16,988 nucleotides of DNA from Victivallales bacterium (GTDB lineage: Bacteria; Verrucomicrobiota; Lentisphaeria; Oligosphaerales; Oligosphaeraceae), in the NCBI GenBank assembly GCA_017964325.1, contig JAGCSE010000081.1:1-16988 (forward strand), read 5' to 3'. A program made the position numbers and the translations under genes. Under the pieces are notes generated by a model. That model did no database searches. It saw only the letters and a program-made list of their open reading frames with translations, and was not told where the DNA came from. Each line of letters opens with the position of its first letter. Position 1 is the stretch's first letter. This document shows positions 1 to 7,846 of this stretch, one piece after another.

Positions 1-303
1 CATGGGGCAGATGCAGGAAAGGAACCATGCAAGTTCCTGCACTTCAGGAACGTCGGACTGGCGGAAGAAGACGGTCTTCTGCGGGTTGATGCCGGCGGCG
101 AGGAAATCGACGGCGACATTGAACGTGCGTTCATGCAGATCTTTCGGATCTGGCATGGAGGTCATCGCGTGGTAGTTGGCGATGAAATAGAAACATTCGT
201 TACCGCTGTCCTGCAGGGTGACGGCGGGGCGCATGGCGCCGAAATAGTTGCCGATATGGAGGGTTCCGGACGGCTGGATGCCTGTAAGAATTCGTTTGCT
301 CAT
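1..303 (-). CDS. trpS: Tryptophan--tRNA ligase, N-terminal 101 residues (cut by window edge)
   Basis: Charges tRNA-Trp with tryptophan in the cytoplasm. The reverse strand from the ATG at 303-301 reads MSKRILTGIQPSGTLHIGNY and stays open to base 1. The segment GIQPSGTLHIGN is the class I HIGH-type signature of bacterial TrpRS, and the following text (FGAMRPAVTLQD, then YFIANYHAMT) fits the family's N-terminal Rossmann half. About 101 of the usual 330 or so residues are visible; the KMSKS region lies outside. The start is chosen by fit to the family N-terminus. No convincing Shine-Dalgarno precedes it, because the upstream bases are the heptamer array at 308-374. It lies downstream of glnS and the MBL-fold gene on the same strand with a 68-base spacer, so cotranscription is possible but not shown. 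Confidence 0.93.
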   Translation of the reverse strand, partial: MSKRILTGIQPSGTLHIGNYFGAMRPAVTLQDSGNECFYFIANYHAMTSMPDPKDLHERTFNVAVDFLAAGINPQKTVFFRQSDVPEVQELAWFLSCICPM

Positions 304-307
304 ATTC

Positions 308-374
308 GTGATTAGTGGTTAGTGGTTAGTGGGCGGGAGGGCTGCGCTCCTGCGCGGCCTGTGGTTAGTGGCTA
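308..374. repeat. Heptamer tandem array interrupted by a GC-rich hairpin
   Basis: On the plus strand the units are GTGATTA (308-314), GTGGTTA (315-321), GTGGTTA (322-328) and a degenerate GTGGGCG (329-335). A 25-base GC-rich insert follows (336-360), then GTGGTTA (361-367) and GTGGCTA (368-374). The insert contains GGCTGCGC-TCCT-GCGCGGCC, an 8-bp stem with one G-U pair and a 4-base loop. The last unit holds the stop codon of the MBL-fold gene (TAG, reverse strand 374-372). On both strands the unit carries a stop trinucleotide every 7 bases, giving stops in all three frames. There is no T-tract, so it is not a standard intrinsic terminator. Function unknown. Confidence 0.8.
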
Positions 375-980
375 AAAGAATTGCGTTCGCTTTTCGTCGC
401 CGATGGTCGTGGCGTCGTTGTGTCCGGGCCAGACGTTGATGTCATCGGGCAGAGTGAACAGCTTCGTGCGGATGGAGCTGAAAAGCTTCTGTGCGGAACC
501 GCCTGGAAAATCCGTCCGTCCGTAGGTGCCGCGGAAAAGCGTGTCGCCGGAGAACAGCTGCTTCTCCTCTTTGAAATAATAGCAAACGCCACCGGGCGTA
601 TGTCCGGGCGTCTCGATGATTTCAAACGGATGGTTTGGCAACTGCGGCGGCGTGCCCACCGGCTTCGGGAGATTTTCAGCGGCGGGAAGCCACGGGAGGA
701 TGGCGTTGTCCGGGCTTTCATAGTATGGTCTGTCCGCCTCATGGATCCATACAGGAAGGCTGAACGCCTCAGCCACGGCACCGACGCCGCGGATGTGATC
801 GACATGCGCATGCGTCAGCAGAATACCCTTCGGCGAGACGCTGAGAGCCTTGACGGATTCGATGATGCGGTCGGCTTCGTCGCCTGGATCGATGATCAAT
901 GCTTCCTTCGTCTCGGTGTCATAGACAATGTAGCAGTTGACCTCCAATGCGCCGACGATGACTGTTTCGATTTTCAACAT
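372..980 (-). CDS. MBL-fold metallo-hydrolase, glyoxalase II/YcbL-like
   Basis: A 202-residue cytoplasmic metallo-beta-lactamase-fold hydrolase, probably dinuclear. The metal ligands are visible in order: THAHVDH at 56-62, the histidine of ETPGHTPG at 127, the aspartate of FSGDTLF at 146 and the histidine of WPGHND at 187. The length and the GRTDFPGG segment resemble the short glyoxalase II-like (YcbL) group, which lacks the full C-terminal glutathione-binding domain of GloB. The substrate therefore cannot be assigned; hydroxyacylglutathione or another thioester is plausible. It starts 6 bases past the glnS stop. The only SD-like bases (GGAT) overlap the last glnS codon and the stop, suggesting translational coupling. 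Its own TAG stop lies inside a heptamer of the array at 308-374. Confidence 0.88.
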   Translation of the reverse strand: MLKIETVIVGALEVNCYIVYDTETKEALIIDPGDEADRIIESVKALSVSPKGILLTHAHVDHIRGVGAVAEAFSLPVWIHEADRPYYESPDNAILPWLPAAENLPKPVGTPPQLPNHPFEIIETPGHTPGGVCYYFKEEKQLFSGDTLFRGTYGRTDFPGGSAQKLFSSIRTKLFTLPDDINVWPGHNDATTIGDEKRTQFF

Positions 981-986
981 GATGGT

Positions 987-3083
987 TTATCCGATGTTGG
1001 CGCCCGGGACGATGTCGCCATCGACGGTTAGCAGACGCAGTTCGTTCTTCTTTTTGGCGGCCAGTAGCATACCGTTGGACTCGATGCCACGGATGACGGC
1101 TGGCTTGAGATTGACAACCATGACAATCAGTTTGCCGACGATTTCCTCCGGCTTATAGTATGCCGCGACTCCAGCCACGATCTGGCGTTTTTCGCCGCAG
1201 TCAACTTGCAGTTTCAGCAACTTATCCGCATTTTCAACGCGTTCTGCAGCAAGGACTTTAGCAACCTTCAACTGAAGTTTTGCAAAGTCCTCGACACCGA
1301 TGACGGCGACGTTGACGGGCTGTTCGGCCGCTTTTTTATCAGCCTTCTTCTCAGCCTTCTTCTCAGCTTTCGGAGTGGCCTTCGCGGGCTCTTCCTTCTT
1401 TTCGATCTTCGCCCAGGAGTCCTTCAGAGATACGGTCAGATTGAACACGGGATGTTCGGGGGAGTAGTCGTAGCGATCCGCGCAGAAATAGCCGACGCGC
1501 TCCAGCTGGACACGCGTTTCGGGCGTGAGCTTGCCGAGGGCGGGTTCGAGCTTGCAGTTGTGGAGGATGTGAAGCGAATCCGGATTCAGATTCGCGAGGA
1601 AATCTTCCTGTCCTTCCTCCAAATCGTCCGGATCCTCCTTCGTGAAGAGGCGGTCGTATTGGCGGATTTCCGCATCAATGGCGTTGGAGGCTTCGACCCA
1701 CTGGATGGTGCCTTTGACTTTGCGGCCGTCGGGGGCATTGCCGCCCTTCGTCTGCGGATCATACGTGCAGCGCAGTTCGACGATGTTGCCGTTGGCGTCT
1801 TTCACAACTTCTTGGCAGGTAATGAAATAGCCCCAGCGGAGGCGGACTTCGGCTCCCGGCGCGAGGCGGTAGTATTTCGGCGGCGGGACTTCACGGAAGT
1901 CGTCGCGGTCAATGTACAACTCGCGTCCGAACGGAAGCTGGCGTGTTCCGGCGGCGGGGTCTTCCGGATTGTTGACGGCTTCAAGATATTCAATCTGGCC
2001 TTCCGGATAGTTTGTCAGCACGACTTTCAGCGGGTTGAGGACACCCATGTAGCGGGATGCTGTTTTGTTAAGTTCTTCACGCAAACTGTTCTCCAGCAGG
2101 GCGATGTCGATGATCCCGTTGAATTTCGTGATGCCGCCGCGTCCGAGAAAATCCATGATGGCCGTGGGCGTATAGCCACGACGGCGGAAACCGCAGATTG
2201 TGGGCATTCGCGGGTCGTCCCATCCGTTGACGTGCTTCTCCTGTACGAGCTTGAGAAGTTTCCGCTTGCTCATGACCGTGTAGGTCAGATTCAAGCGGGA
2301 GAATTCAATCTGCTGCGGATGATGGACGGGCAGCTGTTCGAGGAACCAGTTGTAGAGCGGACGGTGAATTTCGAATTCAAGCGTGCAGAGCGAATGCGTG
2401 ATGCCTTCGATGGAGTCTTCGAGACCGTGCGCCCAGTCATACATGGGATAGATGCACCACTTGTCGCCCGTGCGGTGATGACTGGCGTGAAGGATGCGGT
2501 ACATGACGGGATCGCGGAAATTGATGTTCGGACTGGCCATGTCGATTTTGGCACGGAGGACTTTTTCGCCATCCGCGAACTCGCCAGCTCTCATGCGTTT
2601 AAACAGATCGAGATTCTCCTCGACGGAGCGGTTGCGCCATGGACTTTCCTTGCCGGGCTCGGTCAGCGTGCCGCGCGTTTCACGGATCTGATCCGCCGTC
2701 TGGTCATCGACGTAGGCGAGGCCTTTCTCAATCATGAGAACGGCGTATTCATACATTTTCTCGAAATAATCGGAGGCGTAGCGCACGTCGCCTTCCCAAT
2801 CAAAGCCCATCCAATGGATGTCCTCCTTGATGGCGTCAACGTATTCGACATCTTCTTTGACAGGATTCGTATCGTCCATGCGGAGCATGGTCTTGCCTTT
2901 GTAGTCGCGAGCCACGCCGAAATCGATCCAGAGAGCCTTTGCATGGCCGATATGGAGGTAGCCATTGGGCTCCGGGGGGAAGCGTGTGCGGATGTCGCCG
3001 ACTTTGTATTTTCCTGATGCGATGTCCTGATTGACGATTTCACGGATAAAATCCGTCGAGGCTTTTTCAGTAGGTTCTGACAT
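987..3083 (-). CDS. glnS: Glutamine--tRNA ligase with fused C-terminal Trbp111-like tRNA-binding domain
   Basis: Attaches glutamine to tRNA-Gln. The protein has 698 residues. The class I catalytic core shows [15 protein letters not shown] at 36-50 (HIGH motif) and the KMSKS variant VMSKRK at 270-275. Beta-barrel anticodon-binding domains follow to about residue 558. Bacterial GlnRS normally ends there, at about 550 residues. Here a Lys/Ala/Glu-rich linker (about 561-588, with [12 protein letters not shown] at 573-584) leads to a roughly 105-residue domain. Its features ([19 protein letters not shown]-like [24 protein letters not shown], and ESNGMLLAA) are those of the Trbp111/MetRS C-terminal OB-fold that grips tRNA. 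ATG 3083 is preceded by AAGGAG (3091-3096, 7-base spacing). It leads an apparent glnS-MBL-trpS series. Confidence 0.95.
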   Translation of the reverse strand: MSEPTEKASTDFIREIVNQDIASGKYKVGDIRTRFPPEPNGYLHIGHAKALWIDFGVARDYKGKTMLRMDDTNPVKEDVEYVDAIKEDIHWMGFDWEGDVRYASDYFEKMYEYAVLMIEKGLAYVDDQTADQIRETRGTLTEPGKESPWRNRSVEENLDLFKRMRAGEFADGEKVLRAKIDMASPNINFRDPVMYRILHASHHRTGDKWCIYPMYDWAHGLEDSIEGITHSLCTLEFEIHRPLYNWFLEQLPVHHPQQIEFSRLNLTYTVMSKRKLLKLVQEKHVNGWDDPRMPTICGFRRRGYTPTAIMDFLGRGGITKFNGIIDIALLENSLREELNKTASRYMGVLNPLKVVLTNYPEGQIEYLEAVNNPEDPAAGTRQLPFGRELYIDRDDFREVPPPKYYRLAPGAEVRLRWGYFITCQEVVKDANGNIVELRCTYDPQTKGGNAPDGRKVKGTIQWVEASNAIDAEIRQYDRLFTKEDPDDLEEGQEDFLANLNPDSLHILHNCKLEPALGKLTPETRVQLERVGYFCADRYDYSPEHPVFNLTVSLKDSWAKIEKKEEPAKATPKAEKKAEKKADKKAAEQPVNVAVIGVEDFAKLQLKVAKVLAAERVENADKLLKLQVDCGEKRQIVAGVAAYYKPEEIVGKLIVMVVNLKPAVIRGIESNGMLLAAKKKNELRLLTVDGDIVPGANIG
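1332..1367 (-). repeat. 12-bp coding repeat for the AEKK linker of GlnRS
   Basis: Three near-identical 12-base units encode AEKK, AEKK and ADKK (residues 573-584). This is the flexible basic tether between the GlnRS body and its extra tRNA-binding domain. Replication slippage could change tether length. Confidence 0.7.
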
Positions 3084-3090
3084 GCTTTGA

Positions 3091-3173
3091 CTCCTTTGGG
3101 GGACAAAAACGAAAACAACTCATTATAATATAAATGTGATTTTTTTTTCTTCACTAACGGCTCTTCTGCCGTT
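3091..3173 (-). promoter_or_regulatory. glnS upstream region: strong RBS, -10-like box, hairpin
   Basis: Reading leftward toward glnS: an inverted repeat AACGGC-tcttct-GCCGTT (3156-3173), a TATAAT hexamer (3127-3122) about 40 bases before the ATG, and the Shine-Dalgarno AAGGAG (3096-3091). No convincing -35 box sits at the right distance from the TATAAT, so the promoter is tentative while the RBS is clear. The hairpin lies just upstream of the -10 region and lacks a T-tract on the leftward strand; it could be an operator or chance. Confidence 0.5.
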
Positions 3174-3187
3174 GACTGTTTTTTGAT

Positions 3188-3224
3188 AAAAAAAGACGGA
3201 CTGGCGTTGGCCAATCCGTCTTTT
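3188..3224 (-). terminator. Intrinsic terminator of the EF-G-like gene
   Basis: AAAAGACGGA (3191-3200) pairs perfectly with TCCGTCTTTT (3215-3224). Inside this, TGGC pairs with GCCA around a GTTG loop. The one irregular position is C/A on the plus strand but a permitted G-U pair on the leftward transcript. That transcript then runs into seven U residues (plus-strand A-tract 3188-3194). Both facts indicate leftward use, ending transcription from the EF-G-like gene 126 bases upstream. Confidence 0.85.
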
Positions 3225-3349
3225 GCACCTGTTTCGAACTTGTTGTGTTCGATGCGATCAAACCGCAAGGTCGCGTGACGGTGGCCTATGCGGCCACTGT
3301 TGGCACCAAGACTGGAATTTGATCGTGATCATGGTCATGTATGTTAGGA
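3225..3349. other. Gene-free spacer with nested inverted repeats
   Basis: No credible coding region is seen between the EF-G-like stop and its terminator. The spacer holds an 8-bp outer inverted repeat, CGATCAAA (3255-3262) with TTTGATCG (3318-3325). Enclosed in it is a hairpin GTGGCC-TATGC-GGCCAC (3281-3297). The inner stem extends with G-U pairs only on the plus strand. It may be a structured 3' UTR or a small RNA; nothing matches a known RNA family by eye. Confidence 0.45.
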
Positions 3350-5374
3350 TTAATCTTCTTCTTCCTCGTCGAGCTTTGCGGCTTCGGCCTGGATTTGGGC
3401 GGTGAGCTGCGCGGGAACGGGATCGTAGCGGTTGAAGGTCATTTCGAAGAAGCCACGGCCCTGCGTCATGGAGCGGAGCTGCGTCGGATAGCTATAGATT
3501 TCCGCGAGCGGAACTTCAGCGTTGAGGACCTGCATGCCTTCCTGATGTTCCATGCCGAGGATGCGGCCGCGGCGGGAATTCAAATCGCCGGAGATGGCGC
3601 CCATGTATTCTTCGGGGAAGACGATTTTCAATGTGTAGATGGGTTCGAGCAGCATGGGCTTGGCATTGGCCATAGCCGCGCGGAATGCACCGCGTGTGGC
3701 GATCTTGAACGCCATTTCTGAGGAGTCAACGTCATGGTATTTGCCGTCATAGACGACAGCCTTGAAATTGATGACTTTGGAACGGGAGAGCGGGCCAACC
3801 AGACGGGTTTCACCGACGCCCTTTTCAACAGCGGGAATGTAGTTCTTCGGGATGTTGCCGCCGACGACTTCGTTTGCAAAGACGAAATCATCGCCGCCTT
3901 CTTCAGGCGTATAAGGTTCGAGGCGGAGATGGACTTCCGCGAACTGGCCGTGGCCGCCGGACTGTTTCTTGTGGCGGAACTGTGCGGTGCCCGTGCCATT
4001 GATGGTTTCACGGTAGGCGATTCTGGGCGTGTCGAGCGCGACTTCAACCTTGAAGTCTTTCTTCAGACGTGCAACCATCAAGTTCATGTACTGGTCGCCC
4101 ATGCAGGAGACGACGGTCTGCTTTGTTTCTGCATTGCGGTCGATGACGATGGTCGGGTCTTCGTCTTGCAGACGTTTGAGACCCGCGCCGAGCTTGTCTT
4201 CTTCGCCTTTTGCCACAGCGGAAACCGCGTAGAAGGTTGTCGATTGCGGATATTTGACGGGGCCAAACTTGATGCCTGGATCAGCAGTCGCAAGAACGTC
4301 GTTAAGGCCTGTGTTCTTGAGTTTTGCGATGGCGACGAATTCGCCGGGGCCTGCTTCTTCGACGGTGGCCTGGTCTTTGCCCTGAATCTGGAGGAGGTTG
4401 CCGACGCGCTCTTTGCCGTTCTTGGTGACATTGAGGAGTTCGGAATCGGATTTGAACGTGCCGCTGAGGACGCGGATGTAGTTCATCTGGCCGATGAAGG
4501 AGTCGTTGACGGATTTGAAGACATAGCCGACGGCGGCGGAGCTTGTGCGGTCGAGTTCGCCTTCTTCGATGTTCATCGGGATGTTCTCAAGCGGGGAGGG
4601 GCCAAACGTGAGGATGGCGTCCGCGAGTTCGGCGACGCCGAGGTCTTTGTTAGCGGAGCCGAAGAAGATTGGAACGAGCGTACCTGCGAGGACGGCCTTC
4701 TTGAAACCTGTGGCGATTTCTTCCGTGGAGAGTTCCATCGTCTCCAAGTACTTTTCCATCAAAGCTTCATCCGATTCGGCGATGGCATCCATGAGGGAGG
4801 ATTTGTAGTCTTCCGCTTCAGCGGGAGCGTCTTCTGCGAGGACGGAGTGAACGCCTTTGAAGGTGGCAGCTTCGCCGTCTGGAATCGAGCAGGGGATACA
4901 AACCGTTTTGCCGTAGCTGTTTATGATGTTTTCGAGGGTTCCCGCGATATTGACTTGGTCACGGTCGCAGCCGTTGATGAAAATCATGCGGGGCATCTGG
5001 CGGTCACGAGCCTGGTTCCATGCGCGGATGGTGCCCGGGCCGATGCCGGACATGGCGTCAATGACAAGAATCATCATGTCGCACATATTGATGGCGTTCA
5101 TGGCTTCGCCGCAGAAATCGCTGTTTCCGGGGGTGTCAGCGAAGAAGAAATGGCCGTCTTTCCAGGGGCAGTGGAGGATGCCCGTGTAGATGGAGTTCTT
5201 GCGTTCCTGTTCTTCAGCGCGGAAATCGGAGACGGAGGTCCCGTTATCGACGCTTCCCTTGCGGCCGACGATGCCGGACTTGAAGAGGAGGAGGTCGGCA
5301 AGAGTGGTTTTACCGGCGCCGGCATGACCGGCGAGAACGAAATTTCTAATTTTGTCAGCGGGACAGTTTTTCAC
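3350..5374 (-). CDS. EF-G-like translational GTPase (EF-G2-type paralogue)
   Basis: A 674-residue cytoplasmic GTPase with the EF-G domain order. The P-loop GHAGAGKT lies at about 16-23 and DTPGNSDF at about 80-87. A degenerate G4 motif, NGCD, replaces NKxD at about 134-137. The domain IV signature YRETINGTGTAQF with KKQSGGHGQFAEV follows, then a domain V end with TQGRGFFEMTF. The family's catalytic histidine in DTPGH is Asn here. It resembles the divergent EF-G-like group more than canonical FusA, so a housekeeping translocase role should not be assumed. The start is the GTG at 5374-5372, preceded by AGGAG with 7-base spacing. The reading frame extends 16 codons further upstream to an ATG, but those codons (rich in I and F) look untranslated. 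The C-terminus is acidic (DEEEED). Confidence 0.88.
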   Translation of the reverse strand: MKNCPADKIRNFVLAGHAGAGKTTLADLLLFKSGIVGRKGSVDNGTSVSDFRAEEQERKNSIYTGILHCPWKDGHFFFADTPGNSDFCGEAMNAINMCDMMILVIDAMSGIGPGTIRAWNQARDRQMPRMIFINGCDRDQVNIAGTLENIINSYGKTVCIPCSIPDGEAATFKGVHSVLAEDAPAEAEDYKSSLMDAIAESDEALMEKYLETMELSTEEIATGFKKAVLAGTLVPIFFGSANKDLGVAELADAILTFGPSPLENIPMNIEEGELDRTSSAAVGYVFKSVNDSFIGQMNYIRVLSGTFKSDSELLNVTKNGKERVGNLLQIQGKDQATVEEAGPGEFVAIAKLKNTGLNDVLATADPGIKFGPVKYPQSTTFYAVSAVAKGEEDKLGAGLKRLQDEDPTIVIDRNAETKQTVVSCMGDQYMNLMVARLKKDFKVEVALDTPRIAYRETINGTGTAQFRHKKQSGGHGQFAEVHLRLEPYTPEEGGDDFVFANEVVGGNIPKNYIPAVEKGVGETRLVGPLSRSKVINFKAVVYDGKYHDVDSSEMAFKIATRGAFRAAMANAKPMLLEPIYTLKIVFPEEYMGAISGDLNSRRGRILGMEHQEGMQVLNAEVPLAEIYSYPTQLRSMTQGRGFFEMTFNRYDPVPAQLTAQIQAEAAKLDEEEED

Positions 5375-5431
5375 GTGGATGCTCCTGGACGGTTTTATGA
5401 ATATGGATATAATAAAAATCATAAAACAAAT

Positions 5432-5460
5432 AATGTAATACAGGGAACGGATTTTGACAA
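5432..5460 (-). promoter_or_regulatory. Probable promoter of the EF-G-like gene
   Basis: On the leftward strand TTGTCA (5460-5455) and TACATT (5437-5432) are separated by exactly 17 bases, about 58 bases before the GTG start. The -35 box is one base off TTGACA and the -10 box is weaker. An AT-rich tract follows. Confidence 0.45.
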
Positions 5461-5528
5461 ATGATTTGACTGTAAAGAATGGTGACTTACTGTTTTTTCA
5501 TTGTTGTTCGAGACAATGGAATTTTGAT

Positions 5529-6272
5529 TTAAAGGGAAAGGCCGCCATCGACTTCAAGCGTCTGGCCTGTGATGTAGTCCGCGAGGTCGGAAAGGAGGAA
5601 GAGGACGGCGTTGGCGATGTCGATTGGATGGGCAGTGCGTTTGAGGGGGATGGCATCCGTCAATGCCTGTTTTACGGAGTCTTTTAATGCGGCCGTCATG
5701 TCGGTTTCGACATAGCCCGGTGCGACGACGTTGGCATGTATGTTACGTGACGCCAGTTCCTTGGCGAGTGATTTTGTGAAGCCGACGATACCCGCCTTGG
5801 ATGCGGCGTAATTGGTCTGTCCCGCATTTCCGTGGAGACCGACGATGGAGGCGATGCTGACGATGCGGCCGAAGCGGGCCTTCATCATGTGAATGACGGC
5901 GGCTTTCGTGATGTTGAAAGTGCCTTTGAGATTGATGTCCAAGACGTCGTCCCACGCCTGTTCCGTCATTTTCATCAGGAGGCCATCCCGCGTGACACCG
6001 GCGTTGTTGACGAGCAGGTCGAGCTTGCCAAGTGCTGTGACTGCGTTATTTACGAAATCGACCGCCTGTGATGAATCAGCGATATTGACTTGGAAAGGAA
6101 AGACTTGTCGTCCTGTTTCCGCTGAAATTTTCGTTGCAGCGGTCTGTGCGGATTCGAGCTTGGTTGCGCAGATGGCGAGATTTGCACCGTGGAGTGCGAG
6201 CTGGCGGGCGATTTCAAATCCGATGCCACGGGAGGCGCCTGTGACGATGGCTGTCTTGTTTTGGAAGTCCAT
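5529..6272 (-). CDS. fabG: 3-oxoacyl-[ACP] reductase
   Basis: NADPH-dependent reduction of 3-oxoacyl-ACP in fatty-acid elongation; a cytoplasmic, typically tetrameric classical SDR. The 247 residues match FabG length. The cofactor motif TGASRGIG is at 11-18, NNAG at 89-92, and the catalytic set is Ser142 (IVSIASIVG), Tyr155 and Lys159 (NYAASK), in the Y-x3-K spacing. The C-terminal part has the FabG-like VVAPGYVETDMT and the ending TGQTLEVDGGLSL. ATG 6272 has a modest SD-like AAAGG 6 bases upstream. It lies alone between the lysM gene terminator and the EF-G-like promoter, without fabD, fabF or acpP beside it. A different SDR substrate is therefore possible, though the motif fit to FabG is strong. 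Confidence 0.9.
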   Translation of the reverse strand: MDFQNKTAIVTGASRGIGFEIARQLALHGANLAICATKLESAQTAATKISAETGRQVFPFQVNIADSSQAVDFVNNAVTALGKLDLLVNNAGVTRDGLLMKMTEQAWDDVLDINLKGTFNITKAAVIHMMKARFGRIVSIASIVGLHGNAGQTNYAASKAGIVGFTKSLAKELASRNIHANVVAPGYVETDMTAALKDSVKQALTDAIPLKRTAHPIDIANAVLFLLSDLADYITGQTLEVDGGLSL

Positions 6273-6311
6273 TGTTGCCTTTGAATTAGAGATTGGGAAT
6301 ATTTGGGATAT

Positions 6312-6347
6312 AAAAATGCCCGCGAATTACTCACGCAACTCACGGGC
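6312..6347 (-). terminator. Intrinsic terminator of the LysM lipoprotein gene
   Basis: The leftward transcript folds GCCCGTGAGTT (6347-6337) against AATTCGCGGGC (6328-6318). This is an 11-bp stem with two G-U pairs and an 8-base loop, followed by ATTTTTAT (A-tract 6312-6316 on the plus strand). It begins 31 bases after the stop of the LysM gene. Confidence 0.8.
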
Positions 6348-6377
6348 TGAAACGGATGAACGGAACTTACGTGTTCC

Positions 6378-7688
6378 TCAGGGCTTGAGGAGCGTATATG
6401 GGATGTCAATCTTCATGCCAGGCTTCAAATCATCGTCCGACTGGATGCTCGGATTCTGTTTTTTGATGGCCTCGACCGTCGTTCCATATATTTCTGCCAG
6501 AATGGACAGTTTGTCGTTTTCATCCTTGATGGTGTATGAGATGACACCTTTGTCTTCTCCGCCTGCGTCCTTCGTCGATGTCTGCGGGGGGAGGCCGCCG
6601 ATGGGGGTGGGTTCCTTTACAGCAGGTGTTGCCGTCTTGGGGGCGGGAGCGGGGGTGCCAGGCGTATTGTTTGCTGCCGCTGCGGGCTTGTCAGCGGCTT
6701 TTGGGGGCTGTGCAGTTGCTTGTGGGGCGGTTGCGACCTTTCCATTCGGAGCTTTGATGTAGATGACCTGGCCAGGCTGGAGTGCCTTGCTTGCAGCCTC
6801 TGGATTCCATTTTTGGATGTCTGCGAAACTGACATGATATTTGTGGGCGATGCTCCAGAGACTGTCATTCGCCTGGACGACGTATGTTCCTTCTTTGGGA
6901 GTTGCTGTTGCCGCGCCAGAAGCCGCTGGAGTAGCCGATGCTTTTTTCGTCCCTGTGCTTGAGGATGAATGCTGTTTCGGGGGTAGTGCCTTGGGCGTCA
7001 AAAGGGCGCCTTCGGGAAGGGCCAATACTTTTCCAACTTTCAGGACATCGTTTTTGTTGATGCCGTTTACGGCTGCGAGATCATCAGTCTTAACGCCATA
7101 TTTGAAGGCGATGCCGGAGAGCGTGTCACCAGAGACAACGGTCACCGTGCGTTTTGAGGCGGCGGGGGCTGGATGGGCTTTCGGGGAGACGGGATGCTTT
7201 TTCGGGGAATCGAAGACAGTCGGCTTGGCAGAACCTTGCGGTGTGCCGCGCGTGCTCATTGAAACCTGCTTGGTGTTGGAAGCTCCTTTTGACGGCGGAG
7301 CGGGAACGGCAGGCGTGTCGTCTGCGTTTTCCAGTTTCGGGAACAGGGAGCTGATGGTATTCGTGTTGGAGACCTGCACTTGATCTCCGACGACATCCTG
7401 CTGTGGCGGGATGAACGGCTGGGCTGCCGGAATCTGCGGTTGCTGCATACTACCGTCATTGTAGGCGAGGTTGCCCGGCGGGACGGGGGCGGTTGCGTTG
7501 GGACGGGCGGGAGTGATGCCTCTCAAGGCGTCAGGTGACGAATAGGGCTGCGGGACAAGATCCCTGTTGTCAAGAATCCGCCTTGAACCAGCAGGTTTGG
7601 GCGGTTTGGATGTTGTGCTTTTGCAACTAGTTGCGAACGTGACGGCAATGCCGCACGCGACGGCGATGTTGATCCACTTTTTTGTCAT
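6378..7688 (-). CDS. LysM-repeat lipoprotein (three LysM domains)
   Basis: A 436-residue exported peptidoglycan-binding protein. The N-terminus has a lysine pair, a hydrophobic stretch (residues 6-19) and ATSC with Cys22, a permissive lipobox, so it is probably lipid-anchored in the envelope. Three LysM motifs are seen: about 180-226 (SGDTLSGIAFKYGV), 267-312 (ANDSLWSIAHKYHV) and 383-430 (NDKLSILAEIYGT, with LKPGMKIDIPY). They are joined by long Pro/Ala/Thr/Lys-rich linkers, and residues 30-178 are low complexity. No M23 peptidase, NlpC or amidase domain is present, so it binds rather than cuts the wall, perhaps as a scaffold. The third LysM is the most divergent. SD AAGGAG lies 10 bases before the ATG; a good promoter (7755-7783) and a terminator (6312-6347) make it a single-gene transcription unit. 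Confidence 0.88.
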   Translation of the reverse strand: MTKKWINIAVACGIAVTFATSCKSTTSKPPKPAGSRRILDNRDLVPQPYSSPDALRGITPARPNATAPVPPGNLAYNDGSMQQPQIPAAQPFIPPQQDVVGDQVQVSNTNTISSLFPKLENADDTPAVPAPPSKGASNTKQVSMSTRGTPQGSAKPTVFDSPKKHPVSPKAHPAPAASKRTVTVVSGDTLSGIAFKYGVKTDDLAAVNGINKNDVLKVGKVLALPEGALLTPKALPPKQHSSSSTGTKKASATPAASGAATATPKEGTYVVQANDSLWSIAHKYHVSFADIQKWNPEAASKALQPGQVIYIKAPNGKVATAPQATAQPPKAADKPAAAANNTPGTPAPAPKTATPAVKEPTPIGGLPPQTSTKDAGGEDKGVISYTIKDENDKLSILAEIYGTTVEAIKKQNPSIQSDDDLKPGMKIDIPYTLLKP

Positions 7689-7754
7689 TTTTGGGGTTCT
7701 CCTTTTTTCTCCTATGGGGCTGGCTTTCAGAAGATAATTTCTTTTACATTAATA

Positions 7755-7783
7755 AGTATAATGCAACAATTCAAAAGTGCCAA
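7755..7783 (-). promoter_or_regulatory. Sigma70-type promoter of the LysM gene
   Basis: On the leftward strand TTGGCA (7783-7778) and TATACT (7760-7755) each match consensus at five of six positions with a 17-base spacer. The implied start site leaves a leader of about 60 bases before ATG 7688, containing the AAGGAG ribosome site. Confidence 0.65.
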
Positions 7784-7794
7784 GACTCCATAGG

Positions 7795-7846
7795 AAAAAC
7801 ATCCGCTTTTTTTTATCAAAACGCGATTTTTTTACGTCTAGCGGAT
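7795..7846 (-). terminator. Possible weak terminator of the Tat Gfo/Idh/MocA gene
   Basis: ATCCGC (7846-7841), which are the last two sense codons, can pair with GCGGAT (7806-7801). GTTTTT follows (7800-7795). The loop is long (34 bases) and A/T-rich, so folding efficiency is doubtful. Confidence 0.35.

Noticed and set aside
1206..3017. 603-codon open frame antisense to glnS
   Set aside because: A mirror of the biased codon use of glnS; its protein has no recognisable motif, while glnS has full GlnRS signatures and an RBS.
3240..3300. tRNA suggested by a GTTCGA stretch near 3246
   Set aside because: No acceptor, D or anticodon arms can be folded around it.
5375..5422. Upstream ATG start of the EF-G-like protein
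   Set aside because: The 16 added residues do not fit the family N-terminus, while GTG 5374 has a well-spaced AGGAG.
3734..5464. 576-codon open frame antisense to the EF-G-like gene
   Set aside because: Compositional shadow rich in Asp, Val and Phe with no domain; the reverse strand holds clear EF-G motifs.
5499..5518. CATTGT/ACAATG inverted repeat as the fabG terminator
   Set aside because: On the leftward transcript it is followed by A residues, not a U-tract.
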